The notes beneath the pieces are model-generated. The model did no database searches. It worked only from the letters and a program-made list of their open reading frames with translations, and was not told the DNA's origin. A DNA stretch of 64,000 bases from the NCBI GenBank assembly GCA_036186865.1, contig AP025065.1:5143421-5207420 (forward strand). Reading direction: 5' to 3'. The translations under genes and the position numbers were made by a program. This DNA is from Eustoma russellianum (lineage: Eukaryota > Streptophyta > Magnoliopsida > Gentianales > Gentianaceae). How positions within the stretch are numbered: position 1 is the first letter of the stretch; each line of letters starts with the position of its first letter. This document shows positions 1-10,697 of the stretch, in pieces.

Positions 1-371
1 AATCCGTCACTGAGGTGCTATAGAAAGTTGTAGCCCCGGATGTCTAGTTTCTGCAGCATCTTGAATCACCTCAAAAAAACGTTTTATGAGAAATTTATGG
101 CCAAAATATCGAGATAGGGTCACCATGTGAAAGTCCTACTTTTTAGGTGTTCTTTCCAAATTTAGAAAGTCTATTTTCTAATCTTCTAATAAACGTTTTT
201 GATGTATAAAAACATTCTAAAAACTTGTAATATGACTCTAAAATATATTATAAAACATACAAGCTATGATGGTCGAAAACTAGGCCATGCAAAATACTAC
301 GGATGTGCTTCCTTCCACTCCATCCCGCTGCACATTCTCTCTTTGTGATTACGATTCCTTTGACCTCATCA
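1..371 (-). repeat. G1 3' LTR, truncated by window edge
   Basis: Bases 22-371 align to 3280-3631 almost end to end (for example the shared blocks tagaaagttgtagcc and aactaggccatgcaaaatac). Both copies stop at the same point, ctcatca, beyond which the sequences diverge. The element is on the minus strand, so this is its 3' LTR. Confidence 0.85.
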
Positions 372-384
372 TTCCCTCCCTGCT
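372..384 (-). other. G1 polypurine tract
   Basis: Read on the minus strand, the bases just before the 3' LTR are GCAGGGAGGGAA, a purine run in the position where plus-strand DNA priming occurs in LTR retrotransposons. Confidence 0.6.
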
Positions 385-687
385 TGAAAGGATTCGTCCT
401 CAAACAAAATCTGCACTAGAAGAAGGGACTTTAGCCACTACATGCTTGTAAACAATTTAGACTAATATGACTAATTTATTCCATCCCCATCAGGATCAAA
501 TACAAGAATGAAAAAACATATATACAGTGAAGATGAGTGAAACTTAAACTGATTACAAAAAACTTCCCTTTCCCTTCAATGCTTTGAGGAGATTGTATCG
601 CTTCTTCTTAACATATTTTGGATTCAATAATGCTTTAGATCTTATCATACACAAAAGATGGTGATACATAATACAAATTTAAGCACA

Positions 688-1170
688 TCATGGGTTCAAA
701 TTCAAGATTTCTAACATTATATTAGGCAAATTTTGTTCAAGACTAGGTAACACAAGTAACTCTTGGTTATCATGTAAAGACTTGGTGTGAGTTTCAGCTT
801 CATTGGTAACATCATTTTCATGCACAGTCGGATCATTAGCATACAATTCAACATCAACTTTGTCACATAAGGCATATTCATTCACGGGCAATTCAATTTC
901 ATTAAAATCACAAAATTTGGGTTCATGCAATTTTGGTTCATTGTTTTCATGTATATTTTGCAAATCTTTAACATCATCCAAACAAAAATTGAAAGCAATC
1001 ATTTGTTCCTTAAGTTCTTCTACATCTAATCTCAATTCTACACATTTCACAAAGTAATAAATATCATCAAGATTTACAAATTTATCATGCACCAATTTAT
1101 CAACAATTTGTCTATTTAAACCAGCAAAGAACCTAAGCATAACCAATTCCTCAGGCTCATCAAACTTGTG
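688..1170 (-). pseudogene. G1 gag capsid fragment
   Basis: The minus-strand frame encodes about 155 residues. Near its start is EPEELVMLRFFAGLNRQI followed by a 'VNLDDIYYFVKCVE' segment, the pattern of the retrotransposon gag domain in plant Ty3/gypsy proteins, where a short helix after FLAGLN leads to a 'VKVE' motif. The rest is acidic and Asn-rich with no zinc knuckle. The reading frame extends upstream of the first Met at 1146 to about 1170 (HKFDEPEE) before stops. The normal N-terminal half of gag and all of pol are missing. Gag family membership is clear; finer lineage is not. Confidence 0.65.
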
Positions 1171-1184
1171 AACCTATAAGATTG

Positions 1185-2815
1185 CTACCTTGGAACCTTG
1201 TTACGCCAATGGCTTACCCATATACCATTAGAAAGGCCAAAGCGATACATACGCCGTTTAAGTTCGTCAAGGTCCATTTTAAAGCACTTCATTCCCCACA
1301 TGGTACTAACCAACACATAGTTATCCATTAGGGCTGACTTATCAAGGCTGAAATAAAACAAAAAAAAGAAAACGAAAACTATCACAAAGACTGAACAGAT
1401 ATAATTATGTTAGTGTAAACAAAAACAAAGGTGTGTTGTCTTTCCACATTCGTGTATAGAGTCATTTACTTCGGCTTTTACCTTCCATCTTTTTTTTTCA
1501 CTATACACATGCCTTTTACCACTCGTTTTGCGTTTCTCCTCAAGATGATAATTACAAACAATATCAAGCCGAGCAAACATATTGTAGCATTCTAACTTAA
1601 GCTTGTATATCTTCTTCAAAGGGGTGTATGTCACTTATCACGACAGCCAAGAGAGTAGGCAGTCACAAACAAATAGTCACACTAAGAATCAAAGAAATGC
1701 AAGAAACAGAAAGAATACGTAATGTCTGAGGCGAAGAATCACTAAGGGGTTGCTTTGGACGATCCTTAGTCAAACTTGGTCAAGAATGAAATGAAAAAAC
1801 TGCAATACTAATGGTCTAATATGCACTAAAAACATTCCAAAGTGGGTGGGGTCAATTTAGGACAGTTTTTGAAACTTTTGAGTGTTTAAGGTTTTTGGGC
1901 AGTTTTGGGTTTTGAGACTCGAGTAGGATATTCCCGAGCCTTTTTTCCAATTTCTCTATTCAACTCAACAGTAGATAAGTCAAGGATCAAAATGCCTTTT
2001 GGATGACTCAATTTAGATATATATCCACAAAGTTCTTATATTTTCTTTCTTTTCTTGATTTTGCCTTTGTTTTTCTTTCCAAGACCTATGTTCAAACTTT
2101 TCTTTTGTCTTGCTTTTCTTGCTTCAATAACACAATGTAAATGATCTTTACTAAGAAAATATTCCTTGCCAAAACTTCAAAAAGACTCCTGCACAAATTG
2201 GCTCGGTATGGGGCTGTTTTGTATAACCAAGTGTTTAGGCTCTTGCCTTTGGTTTAGGGACTATTTGGGACGATTTGTCTGAAATTTTAGGGACTGAATA
2301 TTAGGTCCTTTGAGATTTATTGGTTTTTGTATGTTTCCGGGATGATTTTGAGTGGGAATAAACAAGTAAGGTGTGTTTGAGGTTTTCATACTTCTTTTTG
2401 TTGCTAGCCGTTTGAGTTGTTGGTATATTTGTGCTGAAAGATCGGTTCTTTTGTATATAAGTCTCAGTAGGTTGTATATGAACGATTCAATGCAAATTAA
2501 CCCACCAAGAATCAAAATTATTCAATAACAAACACAACCAAATCAACTAAGAGCCTCAAACAGCAAGAACTAAGACTAGCTACAGTAGGAATTCGGCAAA
2601 GTTGCAAACTTCATAGTGTTGTAGGTTACGTTCCAATTAAGAAGAAAATCCAATTCAAAACAATCAAGAAGATGAAAAAAAATGAATGCGGACTGTTTTT
2701 CATGCGGATGTATGTTTTTTGTGCGAACACGATTTTTTTGTGATGGTGTTTGAGCACGACTTGAGATGATGACTGGATAGAATGGAAAATAAGAATTAGA
2801 ACAAGGAAACCTATA
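1185..2815 (-). other. G1 internal sequence with no recognised coding content
   Basis: This lies between the gag fragment and the primer-binding site, where a 5' leader and the gag start would be expected, but 1.6 kb is long for a leader. Short minus-strand frames occur at 1185-1385 (66 codons), 1410-1634 (74 codons) and 2261-2515 (84 codons). None resembles a protein I know. It could be decayed leader and gag, or captured host sequence. Confidence 0.4.
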
Positions 2816-2827
2816 GCTCTGATACCA
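2816..2827 (-). other. G1 primer-binding site (initiator tRNA-Met)
   Basis: The minus strand reads TGGTATCAGAGC, the usual plant initiator tRNA-Met complement, three bases inside the 5' LTR boundary at 2831. This fixes the element's orientation. Confidence 0.9.
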
Positions 2828-2830
2828 AAT

Positions 2831-3631
2831 TGATGCATGTCCCAAGCCAAAAGAACGGACCTTTCCTATGTTCTAAACGTGTCTTCCACAAGAAACCTTG
2901 TTCAGTGACAAGAACAGTTCAACAACCACCCTTGGCCGTGTGCCTCTTGTTTGGACTGAGCTATATCTGCCTCCTTGACACATGTTCATGGTCCAAGAAC
3001 GTCAATACGCTCATGGTATGTGTCTTTAAGATGGTAGGATTTGATTCTCCCATAACCTTTGCTCAAGACGTTCATATAGAACCTAGTTTTGATCGAAGAT
3101 CAAAGAAAACACAAAGGAGTACCTTGTTGGGCAGCCTTTGGCCAAAAAATGCTATTTTTCACCGCTCATGCATATAACCCTACATGCTAAACCTAATTTA
3201 CAAGATGTTGGATGTGCATCTCATCAATCTTCCATGCATTTTCTTGGTTATCTAGGGGCGAATATGTCAATGACATCTTCTAGAAAGTTGTAGCCTCAGA
3301 TGTCTAATTTCTGTGAAATCTTGAATCACCTCAACAAAATGTCGTGCAAGAGAGTTATGGCAAAAATATCGAGATAGGATCATCTTGTAAAAATCCTACC
3401 TTTTAGGCTTTTTTTCAAATTTAGAAAGCCTATTTTTCTATCTTCTAATAAACAGTTTAATGTATAAAAGCATTCTAAAGACTTGTAATATGACTCTAAA
3501 ATATATTAAAAAAAGATTACAAGGTATGACGGCCGAAAACTAGGCCATGCAAAATACTACAGACGTGCTTCCTCCCACATCATTCCACTGCACATCCTCT
3601 TTTTGCGATTACACTTCCTTTGACCTCATCA
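2831..3631 (-). repeat. G1 5' LTR (801 bp)
   Basis: It starts TGATGCATG and ends CTCATCA on the plus strand, giving TG...CA ends. The last 350 bases match the truncated copy at 22-371. It is followed at once by a copia remnant, so G1 probably inserted into or next to that older element. Confidence 0.85.
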
Positions 3632-3649
3632 TATAGGCAGTGACATCTT

Positions 3650-3973
3650 AGATCCAACATCTTCCACTGCTTTCTTCAGTCATCCCTTCATATAGTCTAA
3701 TTTCTAATGTTCTCAACTCTACCTTGCACTTCTTCTAGTCACAAATAATTTCTTCTTGCTTCTGTGCATCACTAAATTCTCCGATAATTATGTTGTATAG
3801 ACAGTATTTGAACTCATGTTAATCTTAGATAAAGTCCAGTCATCATTAGTGAATACTTGAATTGATCTTTCCATGCTCTTGATATATAGACCTCGTTCAG
3901 GTGTTGACTTCAAGTACTTAATAATCTTCAAAACAGCTTGTAGATGTTCCGGGATGTCCCAAATGATCTTCAT
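3650..3973 (-). pseudogene. Ty1/copia RNase H remnant
   Basis: The minus-strand frame contains EHLQAVLKIIKYLKSTPERG, the conserved lead-in to copia RNase H, then a decayed 'D..W' stretch (TNDDWTLSK). After a stop at about 3787 the frame goes on with ENLVMHRSKK, equivalent to the family's 'GNLVTWRSKK'. So at least 100 residues of the C-terminal end of a copia polyprotein are present, with a stop and degraded catalytic motifs. It ends against the G1 LTR on the left and fades at 3973 on the right. Lineage cannot be set. Confidence 0.6.
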
Positions 3974-4832
3974 TTTCTATAATCCTTTACTAATTTTGAT
4001 TCCAAACTTATCCATCTTGGCCGACTATGCATCAAATCGGGGATAAACAATAAGCAAAGGGTAAAATTGAGAATCGGAAGCTGGTTCAATGACCAAATGC
4101 CCTGAATCGTCTGCTCTAATAAGTTGGGATTATAGAACTGGACTCTGAATAAGGAATTTGGGATCAGATTGATGAGGAGCTCGACAGAACCAGGTTGACT
4201 TGGACTGACTTGCTGATCGACCGACATGTCGAGTTACACTGAGCTCGGGAGATCCACAAGCGCAATGTCAGATAGAGATTGCAGAGATTGCAGATATAAT
4301 TGGATATGATTGTAGAATATCCAATCTAATGAAATTCTTCATAATTATTTGATTGTAATTTATTTGATTTGTACATATCTTACCATACTTTGTCGATTTT
4401 ATTGATAAAGATTATCATATAATGTTTATCTTTAGATGTCTAATTGTACTCTATAAATTCATGTTCTAGAATAAGCGAAAGGGGCGGATTTCGATTGCCA
4501 AAATATTTCTTTACAGTATGTACCTTGGAAGAAAAACAATCTTTCTCTAAATCTGTGGAAAGAGGTTCTATTATTAGCATTCCTTTGAGGTTTCACCTAG
4601 AGCGGAAAAAAAAATGCTTGTATCTCTTTTTGTTCTTTGATATAAATAGTACCAACAGTCAACATGTACTCCTCCACCTTATCCTATAAAATGTCATTGG
4701 ATTTTGTTTTTCACAAATCGCAATTTCTGTGTTGCATCATCATGTGCAAGATTGGAAAAATCGAGATCGTCACTGGGTTTTCTGGATACACTTAAGATCT
4801 TAGGAAAACTTCATCTGGTCACTAAAGTTGGA
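3974..4832. other. Unassigned AT-rich sequence, possible solo LTR near 4266-4737
   Basis: I see no coding region that resembles a known protein. The segment from TGTCAGATAG at about 4266 to TTGCATCA at about 4737 has LTR-like ends, an AT-rich middle and a TATA-like ctataaatt at about 4450. No second copy or TSD is visible, so this is only a suggestion. Confidence 0.25.
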
Positions 4833-5380
4833 GGGTGTTTGATTTGAACTTCGATATCGGTATCGGTATCGGTATTAGAATCAAAATGATAGATGCTGGA
4901 TCTGGAATGAGTTTGAAATGTAAACTCATATGCGTTTGGTATAGAAGATGGAATATCTATCATTACCATACATGATATTTAGAACATATTTGAAAGGAAA
5001 AGAGAATTAAAACGAGCACACGCATAGTGGTGTCATGGTGGTGGCACGGCAGTGGCACATTTGGAGGTGTAGTGGTGGCGGCACAGTGGTGGCACGGTGG
5101 TAGAGGTGAGGTGGTGGCCCAGCGGCATGGTGGCGGTGCAGCGACAGTGTGGCGGGCAGCGAGAGGGGTGGTGATGTAGTGGCGACACGATAGTGGCTCG
5201 GTGGTGGTGCGGAGGATAATGAGTTTTGACACCTGAGTAAAACGCGAGTATCAATCTATGGTTTTGATACCTAAGTAAACCCCATAAATTGATTGCCATA
5301 CCCTTCAACTAAATACAAAGAATGAGTGTCATTCCTTTGATACCCTTTTCTTAACTACGAAACCCACCAACTAAACACTC
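4833..5380. mobile_element. Possible MITE with imperfect terminal inverted repeats
   Basis: The left end reads GGGTGTTTGATTTG and the right end, on the complementary strand, reads GAGTGTTTAGTTGG, an imperfect inverted pair of the kind seen in PIF/Harbinger or hAT-type MITEs. The interior has no transposase and carries a hexamer repeat (atcggt, 4853-4876) and a GC-rich minisatellite. A convincing TSD is not visible, so the call is tentative. Confidence 0.35.
5027..5216. repeat. GC-rich degenerate minisatellite (GTGGTGGC-type)
   Basis: About 190 bases are built of irregular copies of gtggtggcacgg-like units in an otherwise AT-rich region. Both strands stay open for 80-90 codons here because of the low-complexity composition; the predicted proteins are His/Pro/Thr-rich and not credible genes. 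Confidence 0.6.
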
Positions 5381-5459
5381 ACTTATTGTTTATATCTATG
5401 TTTGGGAAAATTGAGCTCTTAAGTCTTCTATGTTGCCTTTACGGGAGAAGGTGACCAGA

Positions 5460-6750
5460 TGTAGCAACTCGTCCCAAGACCTAGTACTTGAAACGACTAA
5501 CCCGCCGTATTTTGCTAAGGAAAATACAAAGCATCGATACATTCAATTCTATGTCAGCATAATAATGTAAATCAATATCATCGGAAATCATAGGAATCAA
5601 TCCTCGAATAAATATCATTAATGAAAATCAAAGTCTTGAAAATGTAGGTATTACAAAGTCAAACGAAAACAAAATACTAATTCTGAATGAAATAAAGTGT
5701 CCACTAAAATCCTCGAAGTATCCTTAAGTCCAAAAGCCTCAATATCCACTCTCCTGGTCGTCCTCAACGTACACTAGCTAAAAATCTTGGGAGTCTTCAA
5801 AGGTAGTTGGTAACGTCCTATGAGCGACATACATCGCCCAACAAGTCCTAACTATATTTATCAATAGATCATACACGGAGAAGCAAGTGTAAATAAAATA
5901 AATGACTGGCAAAATATAAAATAACATGCTTGTCTTTGCAAATAAAGTTTACCTTTCTACCCTTCTGATCAATCAAGGAAATAAAGCACACGCAACTTAT
6001 TCATCGCACACAAATGTTAGTACAATCAGAAATCCGTGATGCAACTTTTAAAAACAATGAATGCAACGATATGATAACGATTTCATTTCCACTTTTCAAT
6101 TTCCATTTACGATATCCATCAGATATCTATTTCGATATCCCTGTGTGATATCCATTTTTGAGAACCATATCTGATATCCCTTCCGACATCTATATGCAAT
6201 ATTCATTTCTCATTGATGTAATGCAATGGCCATGGCTCTTACCTTACAAGTGACTTATATTGCAAGATTTACGGACTTGGTTCCCAAGCAGCCTATCTTT
6301 TATAGTCATATGTGCCTTGACGGCCCAATTGGCGGTCATACGTGTCTGAGCGGCCTATCTCATCTCATAGTCATATGTGCTCGGACGACCCATTTGTTTG
6401 GAACCAGTCCAACTCCAAAATATATTTTCTTTGTAAGGGTGACTTTCAAAATATCAAAACATTTTTCGATTTTCCATTTCAAATCTGATTTAACTTTTCA
6501 ACACTTTATCCGATTATCACCCACGTATAAGTATATCCACGTATATGTTCGCGCCCATACACATGCATGTATGCACATATACTTACACGTATCGCCCTCA
6601 ACCCATTTTCCCCTACCCCCTACCCAACTCACCACACACTGGCCCCTATCTTCAAGGCCCACTCTTGCTGCCCTTAGCCCAGTAACCCAGCCCCTTAGCT
6701 TCCTTGGCCCCCAGCCCCTGTTCCCACCAAAAGCACTAATTTTCATTCCC
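5460..6750 (-). repeat. Decayed Tekay-like gypsy LTR fragment
   Basis: It begins TGTAGCAACTCGTCCC and within 80 bases has the block acccgccgtattttgctaag, closely matching the starts of the G2 LTR (35540) and G3 LTR (40817). A second shared module follows (tgagcgacatacatcgccca near 5820, compare gtgagtgat...aatcaccc in G2 and G3). The far end is lost: by about 6756 the sequence is copia pol. There is no second copy or coding region, so it is a solo or truncated LTR. The 185-codon plus-strand frame at 6226-6783 is compositional, with an Ala/Pro/Leu-rich tail. Confidence 0.55.
6304..6392. repeat. Three degenerate copies of a ~24-bp unit
   Basis: Units resembling gtcatatgtgc....cggcc occur at about 6304-6327, 6334-6357 and 6369-6392, separated by short spacers, inside the decayed LTR. 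Confidence 0.55.
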
Positions 6751-6755
6751 CTGCA

Positions 6756-7397
6756 CACTAAGGATCTACTCAAGAAATACTAGTTTGAGGATGGAAGAAG
6801 TGTGAGCACACCAATGAGCACAAGTACAAAGCATGACAAAGATGAAAAAAGAAAGCTGGTTAAAGGTAACCAAATATAGGGGTATGATTGGTAGTCTACT
6901 TTATGTAATCGCTAGTAGACCGAATATTTTATGTTGTATGCTTATGTGCTAGATTTCAAAGTATGCCTAAGGAATCGCATCTAGTTGCCATTAAACACAT
7001 TTTTAGGTATTTGAAAGGTACTTTGAACTTTGGGTTATTATATTCTAAAAATGGGTGTTTTGACTTAAGAGGGTATAGTGACTCCGATTATGCACGAAAC
7101 CTAGTCGATAGAAAAAGCACCTCTAGGACATGCCAATTCCTTGGACCAAGAAACAAAATAGTACGTCCCTTTCAACAACGGAATCCGAATATGTGTTGGC
7201 CGCTCCATGTTGTGCCTAACTACTTTGGACGATAAACACTTTGAATGATTACAATGTCAATTTTAAAAAAGTACCATCATATGTGACAACACTTCAGCCA
7301 CAAGTATAACGCAAAACCCAGTACACCATAGTAGAACCAATCATATTAAAGTGAGACATCGGTTTTTAAGGGATTGTATCGGTATGTGGGGAATTAG
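6756..7397 (+). pseudogene. Old Sirevirus-like copia pol, 3' part (RT end and RNase H), first half
   Basis: Plus-strand frames give TKDLLKKY, STPMSTSTKHDKDE, GYDWxSLLYVIASRPN, PKESHLVAIKHIFRYLKG, SDYARNLVDRKSTSRTCQF and, after a frameshift, NPVHHSRTNHIKxRHRFL. These follow in order the end of the reverse transcriptase and the RNase H domain of Ty1/copia polyproteins of the Sirevirus type. There are several stops (for example after LLKKY and after CQF) and frameshifts. The copy is interrupted at 7397 by S1 and continues at 18878. Its own 5' part is missing; on the left it abuts the Tekay-like LTR. Confidence 0.85.
7393..7397. repeat. S1 target-site duplication, left (ATTAG)
   Basis: ATTAG immediately precedes the S1 LTR start and recurs immediately after the S1 right LTR at 18873-18877. 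Five bases is the normal length for copia integrases. Confidence 0.9.
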
Positions 7398-8808
7398 TGT
7401 AGGATCTGCAAGGCACCACTAGAAGGGGGGGGGTGTTGAATAGTGGGTGCGGAAAATGTTTTTTTTAAAATTTTTTTAAAACCAAAAACCCAACTTCTGA
7501 AAACAGTTTCTGTTTTCAGGACTAGTTTTAAAACGTTTTGAAAACTAGGTTGTAGGTCTTCACAAATTCTGAAATTTTGAGAGAACTTAGCCTCAGATGT
7601 TATGAGTGTCTCCTAAAAATTTCAGATTTAAATTCAACCTTTAACCCCTTCAAAAATCGTTGGTGGTCAGATTGCGTGAATCTGCCAGAAACGGTAGACT
7701 GTTTTGCAAATTTTATTCCTATTTGTACTTAACTCTAAATGCTCTGAAATTTTAACAAATAACCCCTTATAAGTTGTATTTAAATGGGTTGAAACAGTTT
7801 TGAAAAATTCTTTTGGGAAGTTAGTCAAATACGATCAAAGTCTCAACCTTTGCAAGTCTGAAAATCAGACTGCACTAGTCTCAGAACTTTTGATGTTTGA
7901 TCGACTTATACTTATCCAAAAAGGTTGAAACTTGTGCCAAATTAACCCTAGAATGTGTGACTATGTTTCTGGAAATTTTTGTGATTTTTGAAAGTCGTTT
8001 ACTATTTTTACGAACGCCAACAAAAAGAGTAAATTGTGCAGTAACAGAAAGTAAATGCTGAAAGTAAATGGCACCAAGAATTTTATACTGGTTCGGTTAT
8101 AAACAACCTACTCCAGTCTTCAAGGAACACCTTCCTTGGTTCACACTAGTCACACACACGCAATACACCTTACCACAGGGTTGATGGAGTTACACATCAA
8201 CTCCAACCCTTTACAAGCCTTGTACGTTGAATACAATATGCACGAACACCACCACCTCGCAAGAATGAAGATTGATCACACCTTGATCAATCTTTTACAA
8301 AGATATGGAATATGTGGTGGTCTATATCAAGCCTATTCAAGATTGAAAAATATGAATACAATAGGCTTTCAAGAAGAAAGAAAGAAAGATAGAGTAGAAG
8401 AAGAGAGGCTAGCGTTTTTGATCACTTGATTTTGCAATGCTTGTGCTTGTCTTGTTTTTGCTCAACTTCTTTCCTTTTAACCTTGCATGGCCGTCCACTC
8501 TTGGTGCCTCCCCCTCTTGAAAATTATCTTCTAAGTCCTTGGGAGAATGTAAGACATCATTGTGACATGGTCTTGCTTACTTGGCATCTTCTTATTGGAT
8601 GATCATTTAAGCTTTGCTTACTTGGCACTTTATGATTGGTTGGATGTTGTCATCATTGATGACTTGGAAAAATCTGAATATATCACTTAAACATGTGCCA
8701 ATATCAATCACAAAATAATTTTCATAAAGCTCAAGATTGTCACATAAATATTGCAAGACAAAATTTCTTCCTTACTAATTATGAAAATCGGCCATAATGT
8801 AGTTTTAC

Positions 8809-9163
8809 CATGCTGAATTTTTAGCATGTGTTACATGGTTGTACAATTCAAAATAATTCCATTTTTCTTTGATTTTTCTAATTAAAATGAATCACCAATT
8901 CATAGCAATTATCTTGATCAATTTGGAAATGAAATTTGGTCTCCCACATGGCCTCAATTTCGGCCATTATATCTGCTACACATGCTGAAAAATTTTCAGC
9001 ATGTGTGATATAAAATATCACACTTTATGAATTTAAAAAATATTCAAATTACTTCCATTTCTTTCCCAATCAATCACATAATTCAAGATTATAAGATATA
9101 GCCTTTTAATGTGCAAAATTTCGGCCAGCCATACTTACACATGCTGAAATTTTCAGCATGTGT
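8809..9163. repeat. Three CATGCTGAA...TTCAGCATG palindromes in the S1 3' LTR
   Basis: Inverted repeats occur at 8809-8828 (imperfect), 8978-9006 (perfect arms, acacatgctgaa) and 9137-9163 (perfect arms). A different palindrome, gtgatat/atatcac, directly follows the second (9005-9021). The same set is in the other LTR at about 17400-17428 and 17559-17585 and, with small changes, in both S2 LTRs. The arms could form hairpins or bind a dimeric regulator; that is inference. Confidence 0.8.
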
Positions 9164-9910
9164 TATAAGTGAGACAAAGTTTGAAATCTTATCATTTGGA
9201 GCTTCTCTCTTTAATTCACTAACATTGTATGTTTGATCCTTGACCAATCAATATGTCAACAAGGCTCCAAATAAGCTGCATCTCAGCTGTAGGGGCGTTG
9301 CATAGTGTATGTGCATGTGCTGAAATTTATTTTTGCTAACTTTGTAAAATAGTGCACATTTAATAATACACACATGTTATATTCCAATCAGCCCTTAATT
9401 TAATTTTCTAGAACACTTTAAGATGTATAACATATGTTAAAAGTGTCTAGATACGTGCCATATGATGTACCTAAAACATTCCATGTGTTGTGTGCGTAGA
9501 AAACCGAATTTTCGATATTTATCGATTACCCGATTTTTCTCTAATTAAATTCCAACTTTTGCACATGTTATATATATTATGTTACACATAACATATATAT
9601 AATATATACTTTAATTCTCAGCACTTGGCTGGTCTAAAGTGGCGCCATTTATCATGTGTCAAAATTAAAATTGGAATCTTCACATTTTGGCCTTAATGTG
9701 GGGTGATTTGTGTGTGCCAACATGGAAAGTAATTTTGGCCGAAAACATTGCCATATGCACGAAATTTATGATGATTTTTGAGGTATAGGGGCTGGCCATC
9801 TATTTATGGTAAGTACGTGACACGTTGGCGAAGTTTCGGTATTCGCCCGATACGACAATTTTCAGTTTATAACCTTTTAACGTGTCGTATTTAATTTGTC
9901 ATCACTATGA

Positions 9911-10232
9911 CTTATATCATATGATATAAGACCTGAATATACTCATAAATATGAGTTAAGTATAGTGGTGTGACGTTAACGTACGTACGTAAAATATATA
10001 ACGTGTCGGTAGTACCTCGGAATACATGTGTATGTGCCTTTTTCAAAAAAAATCTGATAATATATATTTATATATGTATGTATGGCGTGTATATTTAATA
10101 AGGAGAGGAGGAGAAGAATTTCCTTCCTTAGCCTTGTTGCCTTTGTTCCTTTTCCAAATGTAGCTTCCTATAATGAACTACTTAGTTTAATAAACTAAGT
10201 ACTTCACTTAATGAACTAGTTTAGTTCATTAA
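9911..10232. repeat. Second palindrome cluster in the S1 3' LTR
   Basis: Perfect or near-perfect palindromes follow one another: cttatatcatatgatataag (9911-9930), actcataaatatgagt (9941-9956), acgtacgtacgt (about 9979-9991), acttagtttaataaactaag(t) (10180-10200) and ttaatgaacta/tagttcattaa (10208-10232). Counterparts are at 18333-18352 and about 18597-18651 in the other LTR. On the minus strand this lies in the upstream (U3) part of the LTR, where promoter elements are expected. Confidence 0.8.
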
Positions 10233-10455
10233 TGGTGGCACCTGAAAATAGCATAAACACAACAAATGTTTGCCATATGATGTAAGCTTTAGCGCTTCAT
10301 GGCTCGTTAGTACGGCAACATTATATACAAGCTAAATAAGGCAAGTAGTAAGCAACGTATCATGCTTACATGTATATATCATGCACGTTTTTGTGTATGT
10401 TGTCATGCATTTAAATCACATATTTTGAAATCACTCAAACCCCCTTTTCTCTACA

Positions 10456-10470
10456 ATCTCCCTCTTTTGA
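10456..10470 (-). other. S1 polypurine tract
   Basis: The minus strand reads ATCAAAAGAGGGAGAT directly before the 3' LTR, matching the strongly conserved Sirevirus-type tract seen also in S2. Confidence 0.85.
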
Positions 10471-10697
10471 TGATTTTCAAAATAACGTATGCACATGATC
10501 TAAATACTATCTCTCCCCCTTCAAACATGCATAAATTTGAAATTTGAATTTCAAATTTCAAATCCGGCTCCCCTTTGATTTGTGTAATCAGTATCAATTA
10601 GTGTCTCTCTCTCCCTTAAATCATGCTTTCTCTCCCCCTTTATTTTGGAAAGTAAATCAAAAGATTCCTGTAAATAAGGAAAGCAAATCACGTCAAA

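Larger units (their letters stand above)
1..3631 (-). mobile_element. G1: Ty3/gypsy-type element, gag fragment only, left edge cut by window
   Basis: Two direct repeats of LTR type flank about 2.46 kb. The right copy (2831-3631) is complete and bounded by TG and CA; the left copy is visible only for its last 371 bases. On the minus strand the right copy is the 5' LTR, followed by a primer-binding site, a gag fragment and a purine-rich tract before the 3' LTR. Protease, reverse transcriptase and integrase are absent from the internal region, so this is a deleted or non-autonomous member. The LTR copies differ at many positions by eye, so the insertion is not recent. The TSD cannot be tested because the left end is outside the window. 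Confidence 0.8.
7398..10455 (-). repeat. S1 3' LTR (3058 bp)
   Basis: It starts TGTAGGATCTGC and ends TCTCTACA. It matches 15825-18872 along its whole length with scattered substitutions and small indels, such as a longer G run at about 7426 and an extra CGTA repeat at about 9985. No gene on either strand: the 97-codon plus-strand frame at 8136-8429 is repeated in the other LTR simply because the LTRs are copies. Confidence 0.95.

Noticed and set aside
2816..2827. Possible tRNA genes at the TGGTATCAGAGC sites
   Set aside because: Only the 12-base primer complement is present; no cloverleaf arms follow.
3970..4227. 85-codon minus-strand ORF next to the copia remnant
   Set aside because: Does not continue copia pol and shows no known motif.
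4963..5308. His/Pro/Thr-rich minus-strand ORFs
   Set aside because: Low-complexity minisatellite read in two overlapping frames.
6226..6783. 185-codon plus-strand ORF
   Set aside because: It spans a short tandem repeat, a C-rich tract and the start of copia pol; the composition is patchy and no domain is visible.
8136..8429. 97-codon plus-strand ORF, repeated at 16558-16851
   Set aside because: It is antisense to S1, lies in the LTR, and is repeated only because LTRs are copies. The homologous S2 sequence is frameshifted.
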